Shown piece after piece: positions 30,548-39,380 of a stretch of 64,000 bases of DNA. Source of the DNA: Mayamaea pseudoterrestris (taxonomy: Eukaryota; Bacillariophyta; Bacillariophyceae; Sellaphorales; Sellaphoraceae). The stretch spans positions 62,001-126,000 of the forward strand of contig BROI01000028.1 in assembly GCA_027923505.1 (NCBI GenBank), given 5' to 3'. Made by a program: the position numbers and the translations under genes. Under the pieces are notes generated by a model. That model ran no database searches, was not told where the DNA came from, and saw nothing but the letters and a program-made list of their open reading frames with translations. The stretch's first letter is position 1; each line of letters opens with the position of its first letter.

Positions 30548-31366
30548 ATGTTACAGTTGTCACGAATGAGTCGGTCTGGAGCATTTGTTGCGGCTCTGGC
30601 AACAGTTTCAGCTTCCGCTTGGACTTTGCAGAGTAAATTTGTCGGTCGACCCGTTGCCTCGTCTGTCGCGAAACGTTCCGTTGCAGCCTTGCATCGCCCA
30701 TCGTCAAGCCAATTGAACATGTTCTTTGGAAGCTTTTTCTCTAACGGCAATCCATTGGATGCCATTACCAAAAAGAAGACGATCGACTACAAGACTCTTG
30801 ATCATCCAGGTCCCGAGCTGGCTGCCTTCGCCGAGCAAGGACTCGCACCGGCGGAATCCTTGCGCGACCCCAACTTGAAGCTTGCCACCTTTGCCGGCGG
30901 CTGCTTTTGGGGTCTGGAGCTAGCCTACCAGCGAGTACCGGGTGTAGCGTATACAGCAGTCGGCTATACGCATGGCGACGTTGAAGCTCCCACATACGAT
31001 TATGTTTGCAGTGGTGGAAGCGGACATACGGAGGCAGTCATTGTTTATTACGATCCCAAGCTTTGCTCCTACAATCAGCTGCTAGACGTACTTTTTGGTC
31101 GCATTGATCCAACGCAAGTGAATGGACAAGGCAATGACCGAGGAACGCAGTATCGAACGGGTGTATACTTTCACACGCCCGAGCAAGAGCAAGCAGCCAA
31201 AGCCAAGATTGAACAAATTTCGTCAAAATACCGACGACCAATTGCAACGGAACTCAAACCAGCGCAGCCATTTTGGCCAGCCGAGCGTTACCATCAGCAG
31301 TATCTGGAAAAGGGAGGTCAGAATGCGGAAAAGGGCGCGACGGATCAGATTCGGTGCTATGGATAA
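30548..31366 (+). CDS. msrA: Peptide methionine sulfoxide reductase MsrA, probably plastid-targeted
   Basis: Single exon, 272 residues. The MsrA active site 'GGCFWG' is at residues 117-122 with catalytic Cys119; 'GYTHGDVEAPTYDYVCSGGSGHTEAV' and 'GNDRGTQYRTGVYFHTPEQ' are conserved family blocks. MsrA reduces the S-form of methionine sulfoxide in proteins. The first ~25 residues form a signal peptide ending 'VSASAWTLQ', which fits the bipartite plastid leader with Trp in place of Phe. A downstream in-frame ATG at 30566 is an equally good start. The gene is divergent from ArfB with almost no space between. Confidence 0.93.
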   Translation: MLQLSRMSRSGAFVAALATVSASAWTLQSKFVGRPVASSVAKRSVAALHRPSSSQLNMFFGSFFSNGNPLDAITKKKTIDYKTLDHPGPELAAFAEQGLAPAESLRDPNLKLATFAGGCFWGLELAYQRVPGVAYTAVGYTHGDVEAPTYDYVCSGGSGHTEAVIVYYDPKLCSYNQLLDVLFGRIDPTQVNGQGNDRGTQYRTGVYFHTPEQEQAAKAKIEQISSKYRRPIATELKPAQPFWPAERYHQQYLEKGGQNAEKGATDQIRCYG

Positions 31367-31545
31367 ATAATAAGTACTTGTTTTGAAGTGAGCTGCATGC
31401 AACAGTAGAAACGAAGTGATTACGTATCTGCACGAAAACTTGGCGTTACACATCTACGATTAACGAATATCTGCAATACATGAAGCATGTCATAGTTCTA
31501 CGTTGCTCACAAACTTTGCTTAACATTGCTGCTCATGCTGTCATC

Positions 31546-32623
31546 TTATTTGGTCGAACCGAAGAATGCCTCTTCAAACTGCTTCCACAAGATACTGAAC
31601 AGCAAACCTTGCAGTCCATTCGCCAAAATCTTTGTCTCCAACCCACGAAAGAACAATCCCCGTAGACCACTCTCTTTTATCACCGCTCGCACCACTTGCG
31701 GATAACTAATTTGTTCCGGAAACGACTGCTTGTACACCTTGACGACGCGAATCGAGTTGGAGCAAGTGTCACTCACGGCGCTCGAGCAAAAGCCCAACAT
31801 TGCCCTGCGTCCAAGCTCGGCCAGCTGCGTGTCTTGCTTTGGAATCTTTTCGGAAAGCAAATTGTAGGTGAAAAACCAAGGGTAATGACCAACAAAGGTG
31901 GCACCAGCCGCTGCCATGGAGCCGTTCCACAAGGCAGTTGGTCCAGTGAGTTTGACCTTGTCAACGACTGCCGAGAATTTACCAGTGACTTGCCTATGGA
32001 ATAATGAGGGAAGGTAACGTTAGTTTCATATAGGAATACCGACTCGTCTCAGCTGCGACGCAACAGCTCTTCGCATCAGTTCTGCAGCAAGTTTTCCATT
32101 CAACCAGTCAGCAAAGTACACGTACATGGTGGTCTTTATTGTATCGACGGGCATCAGGACGATGCGAAACAACGCTGCTGCGGCCGATGCGCATGCCGTC
32201 TTGAAGCCAACGTTGAGGCCCTTGGTTTGCTCCAGTGAATCCAAGAGAGTCAAGATTCCAGTGTTGGCCGCCGTGTCGCCTGTCACGAATCAGAAGGGAC
32301 AAATGATGAGTTGAAACATAAAAGAGCACTACTCATTCAGTTTCAAGCGTACCAAATCTCGATAAGGGTCCTTGAAACAAGGCTGGCAAAAGCCCCCGAT
32401 AGAATCGAGGAACACCTCCATCCGCGTATAGCGTCTTTAAAGCCACTGGAAAGGACGTTCCCATTCGATATTGGTAGTTGACCGTCGTTCGCAGCCACAT
32501 GAGACAGGCAACGTTGGCTCCCATGGCGGCAGCTCCGGCCGTGCCGCCGCGAATGGCACTCTTGCGAGCATTGGTGAGAATCTCCGATATGGAGAGCTTT
32601 GTTTCTTCCTTTTCAATTGGCAT
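31546..32623 (-). CDS. Mitochondrial carrier family (SLC25-like) protein
   Basis: Model: exon 1 32623-32353, exon 2 32279-32126, exon 3 31993-31546; 290 residues, normal length. Repeat 1 has 'FYRGLLPALFQGPLSRFGDTAANTGILTL' across intron 1. Repeat 2 has 'LMPVDTIKTTMQVTGKF', the Px[DE]xxK carrier motif, rebuilt across intron 2 by the donor at 32125. Repeat 3 has 'LRGLFFRGLETKILANGLQGLLF'. The 'SRFGDTAAN' and 'GHYPWFFTYNLL' stretches suggest a stramenopile-type subfamily; the transported substrate cannot be told. The frame is open upstream of 32623 but lacks carrier likeness, so the ATG at 32623 is preferred. Confidence 0.88.
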
Positions 32624-32995
32624 GGTTGCAATTGAGTGTGAGTGTCCTGCGGATGACGAGTTTAATGAGCAGTGCAATGCTGCTGCTTTGCTTTGCTTCC
32701 AATGAATGATGAGGGAGAATGGCCGACACGCATCAAGCACCAAGTTGGTTGCGTCACGCATCGGTCGGCGCGCGCATTCGTCCCGTCGGACCGTTACTCA
32801 AGATGTCGAGTCGTGGCGGTTCTCGAAGGATGATTGGAACCAAACCAATAGCTATCCGCACTTGACACCCGAACCGTTCACGCAATTCTTTGTCGCAGCG
32901 TTAAAGGCTACTCCTTGGCACTTCATTTGGTGCGTTGAAAGATTCTTTTTTGGGAAATAACGGACCTTGTGAGCACGGATCCAGCGTGGGCAACC

Positions 32996-34477
32996 ATGGG
33001 AGGACGCTCACTCGACGAATTTGGAGGATATACAGTTGTACTACCTGATCAAACCAAAGCCTCCAGCATGCCTGTTGTTGTATGGAAAAGGGGCGAGTCT
33101 TCCGCCATTTTTATAGAGAAACTTTCGGCGGAAAATGCTGGGAGTGCTGTGAGGCTCGAACTTTATGACGCCCTCGTCGACAGCTACTCTCAGCTCCAAG
33201 GACCTGAGCTTGAGGCTGTCGACAATGCATTGAAGGCAGCACCCATTAAAATTGTGGAGATGAACTTGTATGATCGCATCAGCGCGGAGCATTTAGTAGC
33301 GCTTAACAAGATTATGGGATGCATGCAGCCTGAAGCAAAGATTGAATTTGGCTTATTAACGACCATTCGCGAGGACGTGGCCATTTTGCAAAACATTCCG
33401 AGTTTTTTCCAAGAATTTGGCTTCAACTTTGGAGACGACATTGACAGTGAGGCGAATAATGCGAGCGCTCAAACTCGGCAAGAGTTGGCCGCTGCATTCG
33501 ACCGTTTCAATGACTTGAAGCGCATCGAGTTTTATATTCCGATTGACTATCATTCTGTACTCTTGCCGGTCTTGTACACAAAGCAGGCGCTTCTGAAAGT
33601 GCATTTTAAAGGTAACTTATTTGAAAATGAAGTAACACCCGATGCTGCTCATGCGGTTGCGGGTCTTTTACGCACGGGTGAGTCGAATCCACAACTGGAG
33701 ATCAAAGTGTCAGGTTGGAACTTTGTGACACAAGAGTCGCAAACTATTTTCTGCAAGGCCATTGCCGAAACGAGGATCTATGGTCTCGACTTCTGGTGGG
33801 GCACCATGTTGGACCCGGCGTTGTTGGCCACTTCGCTGGCTAATTCGGAACTTAAAAAGTTGACTTTTGCCCACATGAAATTTGACGGGCATCACTTTGC
33901 TGACTTTATTAACGAGCTGGCGCTCCACATTTCTGATATGGCACTGCTTGGGTCGTTCGAAATTGGTCAATCTCATTTCCTTACAAGTGAATTCGGTTCT
34001 AGCAATGTTCGCGACGCCGCAAAACGAGCCTTCGAAGAGGCGGTCGTAAATATCATTGCTGCTTTGGCTGAGTGCCAACAACTCAAGCGCTTGAGCATCT
34101 TTCTAGACACGCAACACCCAAACTTGGATATCGCGCTGGCGGCGTGCGTTGCATCAAAGACGTGCCAGCTTGACGAAATTCATTTGCGCTCTTCACACTC
34201 TAATTGCGAGGTGGCTAAATTGACAGAGTTGCCGGAACTCTTCGAGGCGCTGAAGAAAAACTACACTATTCAGCACATTCGTTTGGACGGCCGCTGGAAG
34301 CATGAGCTGAAAGAAAGTCTTGAGATCTTTCCTGCGCTGAATCGCGCCGGTCGCCGACCGGTTGACGAAATGAACAAGAACACTGAAATAGCCGTACTTG
34401 GGGCAGTAAGCAATAACTTGAATTGTCTCATGCATCATTTGAGTGAGGCCCCGACATTATTCAAACGAGAAGAGTAG
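32996..34477 (+). CDS. Hypothetical protein with leucine-rich-repeat-like (RNI) fold
   Basis: Single exon, 493 residues from the first ATG in frame. No clear family is recognised. Several segments look like irregular ribonuclease-inhibitor-type repeats ('LKRIEFYIPIDYHSVLLPVLYTKQALLKVHFKGN', 'LANSELKKLTFAHMKFDGHHFADFI', 'ECQQLKRLSIFLDTQ', 'IQHIRLDGRWKHEL'). No signal peptide, membrane span or catalytic motif is seen. Codon use and the long open frame support a real gene. It may be a species-expanded protein-binding family; function unknown. Confidence 0.6.
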   Translation: MGGRSLDEFGGYTVVLPDQTKASSMPVVVWKRGESSAIFIEKLSAENAGSAVRLELYDALVDSYSQLQGPELEAVDNALKAAPIKIVEMNLYDRISAEHLVALNKIMGCMQPEAKIEFGLLTTIREDVAILQNIPSFFQEFGFNFGDDIDSEANNASAQTRQELAAAFDRFNDLKRIEFYIPIDYHSVLLPVLYTKQALLKVHFKGNLFENEVTPDAAHAVAGLLRTGESNPQLEIKVSGWNFVTQESQTIFCKAIAETRIYGLDFWWGTMLDPALLATSLANSELKKLTFAHMKFDGHHFADFINELALHISDMALLGSFEIGQSHFLTSEFGSSNVRDAAKRAFEEAVVNIIAALAECQQLKRLSIFLDTQHPNLDIALAACVASKTCQLDEIHLRSSHSNCEVAKLTELPELFEALKKNYTIQHIRLDGRWKHELKESLEIFPALNRAGRRPVDEMNKNTEIAVLGAVSNNLNCLMHHLSEAPTLFKREE

Positions 34478-35920
34478 GAGCGATGAGCATGCAACCGACG
34501 ATGGTGATGTGATTTTGAGTGGCAGTTCCCGGTAGCCACAGTTGTCGTTCAGTGTCTGGTGGGCGGCGTCGAGAAGAAGGAATTCTTTTCTATATATATA
34601 TATTGTACATGCAAACACCCAAAACAAATATAAAAACATTGCGTATTAGTAACTAAGTGATTGAATTCGTCTTACATGCCTGCTGGTGTCGAAATATATA
34701 TATAACGCTGTACTGAGCTCACTGACTGCGAAACAAGACGACTTCTTATCCATCGCCGGTGCAACCACCAGATACCCAAAAACCGATGCCCATTGCAATG
34801 CTTTAAGGAAAGGAAACGTTGTCGTTTCAAGCAAGACAACGTCGCGTGGCACAAATAAGCGACGACAGCATCGCGGCTTGTCGCGTCCGAGACATGGTAG
34901 CATGGCAGCTGAGGACTCAATGCCAATCGAAACACGGCGACCCTTTTCGACTCTCACCAGCCAGACTTTTAATTCCGTTGATGCCAAAAGCTTCCGCACG
35001 AGAGCATATACCGGTACCATGACTCGCTCGTCAAAACTTCCGTCTCGCTTAGTCGTGGTCACCGTCGTGTCTCATTGCAGTGTCATCTGCGAAAAAAATA
35101 CTCGCTATTCCATCGAGCTCATGTTCATAGCAAATACCGATGTATACTCCAACGATGAAGATGTTGGTGGTCGTGTTGCATCAGCTGCTGTCTGCATCCC
35201 AATTCGCCGGTATCGACTTTGCGAAACATGCAAATTATCGCAAGTTATCCCTCAATTGAGGTGAAAATACAACAAGCGTTTTCTCCAAAAGCGTAATGCA
35301 CATGGCGCGCAAACTACCAGTAAGTGCAGCTCATGTGGTGCTGTCGAGGAGGCGAGGACGAATTCATCTTCCGCTAATCCTCTCCAAAAGTAAAATGGCG
35401 AAAGTAGGCGACACTTGCACGCGTCGCATTGCCTTGTCAGTCCAGATACACGGCAGTGACACGGACACAAACATTGAAAGCCTCGACTCTGATGGTTTGT
35501 AGCGCTGATTGGATTTGAAAGTGAAAGTTGAAACGTAGAAATACGAAAGAATGTCGGTGACTGGTGACATACCATGCCATCGGCCATCGGCCATCGGCCA
35601 TCGGTATATACTTATAACTCTTTCATGCGTTGCCGGGAATGACAGAATGAAAGTTAAGTCAACCATCCAACGTTTCGATTCATCAGAATCCGAGAACAAA
35701 GCGTAGAAAATGCGCCCGCCTCATGTTTCTGAGAATGTTGAAACTCTTTAAACCGATATGGTACGAAAGAATGTGTGATGTGTAATGTCTGTCGCGGTTG
35801 TCGGAGACTGTGACGTTTGTCGCTGCGGTTTTTAAAAGATTGCATGACATTTTTGCGTTCGAATTCGATGTTCGATTGCCAATGAAACAAGCATCATCGT
35901 TTGCGCCATAATCAGGCAAC
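34478..35920. other. Long intergenic stretch with low-complexity segments
   Basis: No gene is supported over about 1.4 kb; short frames on both strands lack ATG starts or family likeness. Seen: TA-rich runs near 34592-34603 and 34694-34704, one TACCGGTA at 35009-35016, and a CCATCGG heptamer repeated four times at about 35577-35605. The right end holds the GNAT gene promoter. Confidence 0.45.
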
Positions 35921-36766
35921 ATGATGCTCTTCTATTCCACTCGTTACTTCCTCATTCTATCAATATGCCTCAATGTCGCTCTCGGCTTGTCATCAAACTC
36001 AATCACGTACCGCGCCGGACGAAAGTCAGACGAATGGCGCATTTCGACCACCCTCGCCAAGGAACTCATGAATCCACTCAACATTGACGCAAGCCGCTTC
36101 GTCGTGGCAGTCGATCAAAGTGGAAAACGAGAAAGATTGGCTGGATGGGCGCAGCTTCGTCCACTCGGAGCGTCGACGGCACTCACGGATCCAAACCAAT
36201 TCAACGCTCCGCCAGGATCGCTTAGCATTGACGACGCTGTGGACGACACATTGTGGCAAGGCTTTGAGGAAGACGATTCTGTCGCAGTGCCAAGTGGATG
36301 GGCGTCATTGCCGTGGACCAAGGAGTATAGAGCATTTACTCAGCAAGCAACGACCAGACGAGGACGCCGAAAAGAATTGCTCCAACAATTGGAACATGAC
36401 GAGACGTCGGCTCAGCTCTGGGAGCTAGCTTCCGTCTACGTCAATCCAGACTATCGACAGCAAGGTCTTGGAGCTGAAGTTGTTCGAAAGTGTCTGCAGA
36501 ATCATGTGCAAGCGCCAGTCGACGATCCTCACGAGCAACAACGGCCCATTCAAAACGTTTATTTGCTTTCGCTCCTGGAGCGCGCTCCCTGGTATACCAA
36601 AGCGTTTGGGTTTGAAATTGTTTCGGACGAAAAGGACATTCCAAAGTACATGCAGCTGGAACTGGCGGCTGGAAGGTGGGTTGCCGAGCTGCTCGGTGAG
36701 GAGCTTTGCTGCATGCGGGCGTCGCCAGCGACTTTGGAACATATCGAAGGAAACAATAATAGCTAG
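35921..36766 (+). CDS. GNAT-family N-acetyltransferase with signal peptide
   Basis: Single exon, 281 residues. Residues 1-24 form a signal peptide (hydrophobic stretch ending 'VALGLSS'). The C-terminal half has GNAT motif A, 'LWELASVYVNPDYRQQGLGAEVV', with the acetyl-CoA binding R/Q-x-x-G-x-G/A, then 'VYLLSLLERAPWYTKAFGFEIV' as motif B. A long insert (about residues 85-150) separates the first strands from motif A. The leader lacks a clear Ala-Phe plastid junction, so secretory, periplastid or plastid location is open. Substrate unknown. Confidence 0.75.
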   Translation: MMLFYSTRYFLILSICLNVALGLSSNSITYRAGRKSDEWRISTTLAKELMNPLNIDASRFVVAVDQSGKRERLAGWAQLRPLGASTALTDPNQFNAPPGSLSIDDAVDDTLWQGFEEDDSVAVPSGWASLPWTKEYRAFTQQATTRRGRRKELLQQLEHDETSAQLWELASVYVNPDYRQQGLGAEVVRKCLQNHVQAPVDDPHEQQRPIQNVYLLSLLERAPWYTKAFGFEIVSDEKDIPKYMQLELAAGRWVAELLGEELCCMRASPATLEHIEGNNNS

Positions 36767-37053
36767 GACTTTTTGCCATAACCTTGGAATTATACTATAT
36801 ACGTAGTAGAGAGCTATGAAATATATACAATTGGTGCGTTGCGATTGACATGATAGGACAAGCTTGATGCAGGAGTGGTCTTTGCAGCACCAATGGAAAG
36901 ACACAAAGATGGCCACGTCATCCCCGTCACGCTTCGAGGATCGCGGGCTCGACCATGGACAACGGGTTTGTTCTTCAACGACCAAGGCCATCGTGGCAAC
37001 TTTTGCCACAAGCATCCTTTGAGACCTTCCTCTACGAAAACTACCTTTTTAGC

Positions 37054-38016
37054 ATGCATGTCATGTCCAAGAAACGAATTTGTCTCCTTGCTTTCGGATC
37101 AGCGTCATTCTCCGCTCATTTACATGCATGCCATGGTTTCGCCGGTCGCTCGTTCTACTCGAATGAACTCCGACAGAAGCGTGAAGCGCTGACTCGTCGG
37201 AACAACTTTTTCAAAAGCCTCATTGATAAAGCATTTGAGAATGACTCCGAACTCATCAATGCTTCCGACAAGCGTACCGGCCAGTTGGATGACAGCAAGA
37301 CCGACGAATTACAAGCAGCTGCACCTTCACCAACGTTGACGGCAACGCAAGCAAAGTGGCGCGAGGCCCAGCAGTCGCCTCCAACGGTAGAAGTTGCTGG
37401 TACAACTATAAGCATGGATTTCTACGTCACTGGAGTTCCGGAGCGCGACCCCTCCAACGATTTATATGCCAGCAAGACGACAATTTCCAGCCGCGATCGT
37501 TCCACTGGATTGACACTGCCGACTCAACCAACGGTGAGCAATGTATGCATTGAATTTATGCAAAATGGGGCCTGCAATTGCTTGACGGAATCTCCTCTGA
37601 CACGAGCAAACTCAAGAGGCGACTGGATGTACTTGGATGAAAACAAGCAGAGTCCACAGTCATCTTCTGCCGATCAACAAACGTCAACAAACATTCGCTT
37701 TCGCATTCCCGTCACTGGCTACAGTCGCACGGTGGAAACCAAGGGTACGATTCAAAACGTTTACTGGTCCAAGCGCAATGACGATCAAGATCCAGAAATT
37801 CGAAAAACATCGACAACCTACAGCATTCCAGAAGGTTTCATGTACGGCGATGCAACCCTTGTCACCAGGAAGAATGCGCGAGGACAAGGACAATTGATCG
37901 TTTCAAGTGGCATTCTCAAGATTGAACAAACGACAGGCTTTCTGGGTGCAGCAACGAAATTGGTTCCGTGTGGCAAGTTTGAAGCGAGGCTTGTCGATGC
38001 AAATGCAGCAAAATGA
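37054..38016 (+). CDS. Conserved-looking unknown protein with organelle leader
   Basis: 320 residues from ATG 37054 (a second ATG at 37063 is in frame, and the frame is open to 36955). A hydrophobic leader ('RICLLAFGSASFSAHLHACHGFAGRSF') contains a Gly-Phe-Ala junction compatible with a plastid bipartite signal. The mature part has a cysteine pair in 'NVCIEFMQNGACNCL', an 'RFRIPVTGYSRTVETKGTIQNVYW' segment and 'IPEGFMYGDATLVTRKNARGQGQL', suggesting a beta-rich lumenal or stromal domain. No named family is recognised. Codon use looks like that of the neighbours. Confidence 0.65.
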   Translation: MHVMSKKRICLLAFGSASFSAHLHACHGFAGRSFYSNELRQKREALTRRNNFFKSLIDKAFENDSELINASDKRTGQLDDSKTDELQAAAPSPTLTATQAKWREAQQSPPTVEVAGTTISMDFYVTGVPERDPSNDLYASKTTISSRDRSTGLTLPTQPTVSNVCIEFMQNGACNCLTESPLTRANSRGDWMYLDENKQSPQSSSADQQTSTNIRFRIPVTGYSRTVETKGTIQNVYWSKRNDDQDPEIRKTSTTYSIPEGFMYGDATLVTRKNARGQGQLIVSSGILKIEQTTGFLGAATKLVPCGKFEARLVDANAAK

Positions 38017-38429
38017 ACAATGCACCACCCGCAACAATGGTATCAACATCTGCGCCGAAAGTTGCACGCACTCTGCAACATACAAGCTGGTACGAGCTTC
38101 ACGGAGTTCGGATGACACTATGAACATCTGTTGACAAACTCTGGTGATGCTCATAATTACGAAATTGTCTTCTTCGTGACAACAAAACATCATGCTACAT
38201 TTTGCTAAATTTTAACGTTAATGATTTTAAAGAAGAATAGAAGACAGCCATTTTACTAGTGTTAGTTATCGACTACTTCGTCTCTGCGTCTCAATCAGCA
38301 TCGTAGAGAACCTGACGCAGCAATGCAGTGGACCATGAAGAACAATCAATCAGGAAGTAAATCAGCGACGGAGGAACGAAAAGCTTCCGACAGGATCAAG
38401 GAAGCGATAATGGTAGAAGTAATGCTTCT
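38017..38429. other. Intergenic stretch, no gene seen
   Basis: About 410 bp between the unknown plastid-type gene and the retroelement remnant. AT-rich near 38190-38240. Nothing further is supported. Confidence 0.4.
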
Positions 38430-39230
38430 ATCCCCCGATTTCTTTTTGATCGCTTTTACTTGTGAATGTGAAAGGACCGTAGCTGTCCACACACACGGTG
38501 TGCCATGGATGATACTCCGTTTCCCTTGGTGGAATCAGGCTGTAATGTGGCCTCGTTGCCTGATAGAGCTGGCAAACGTGACGATTGCGTACAAACGACT
38601 CAACAGACTGCCGCATGGTTGGCCAGACCCAAGTGCCGTCGTATCGTCGCTTCCAGGCGGCTCATACTAGGGTGACAAAGTGATTCGTGAGACCAGTGGA
38701 GTATTTCTCGCAACGGCGGTGGCACGTAAATCATGCCATTGAACGATATGAGTTCTGTCCTTTTGATTCGTTGCTTGTAAAAGCGTTCTGGTCGATGTGC
38801 AAGCTATTGTTGTAGCTCAGCGACTTGCGCTTGAGCTTTGGCGATGTTTTGCAGCTGAGGCAGGGATAGATGGAGGCGTTTTCCTTCGCATCTCTTGCCG
38901 AGGCCGCCGGTTCCTTTCGACTCGACTGCTTGTTGATTGTTGGAGATTCCTCGACGATAGGTAAGCTTGCGTCCGTATAGACCTGATTGAAACTGCTAAG
39001 TAAAGATGCAAGTGCCTTTGCAATTTGTCACGCACGAGCGTGGGGACTTGCGCCCACGATGGCAAGAATGATTCGCGTGAAGCGTCCGTTTTAGCCTTTT
39101 CTGTTTCAATGGGTGTCGTTCTTTTGATTGGACAGCGGGTATTGGGGATGGCATTAAGCCAAGCGGCTGCTATTGAATCGGTACACTCAATCTACCTTGC
39201 AGGTATTCCAGAAAGCCAACTATAACAATT
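38430..39230 (-). mobile_element. Fossil fragment of an LTR retroelement (pol, integrase region), probably Ty3-like
   Basis: The minus strand carries an integrase-type zinc-binding region (His-His ... 'CQLYQA') followed by 'PWHTVCVDSYGPF', the start of the integrase core as in Ty3/gypsy-type elements. The upstream part reads like the segment before the integrase. It is only a piece, has several breaks, no terminal repeats were found, and it looks old. Confidence 0.65.
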
Positions 39231-39380
39231 CCTGCGCTTCGTATGTATCGACCAATCCGGCCATCGGATAGTTGACTATATATACTTGAACCCTTTGCTT
39301 GGGTGTTATTGTCGAGTTCCTCAGTTGCGTATCATTTTCTCGCTCTATCCAGCAATCAGACTCCACAACAGCGAAAATTG

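Noticed and set aside
32706-32960. Plus-strand frame of 84 codons upstream of the LRR-like gene
   Set aside because: No likeness; it ends before the next ATG and lies in the divergent promoter space. A 5' exon cannot be excluded but nothing supports it.
34686-35264. Plus-strand frame of 192 codons
   Set aside because: Begins with GTG in a TA-rich run, has no recognised domain and competes with an equally long minus-strand frame.
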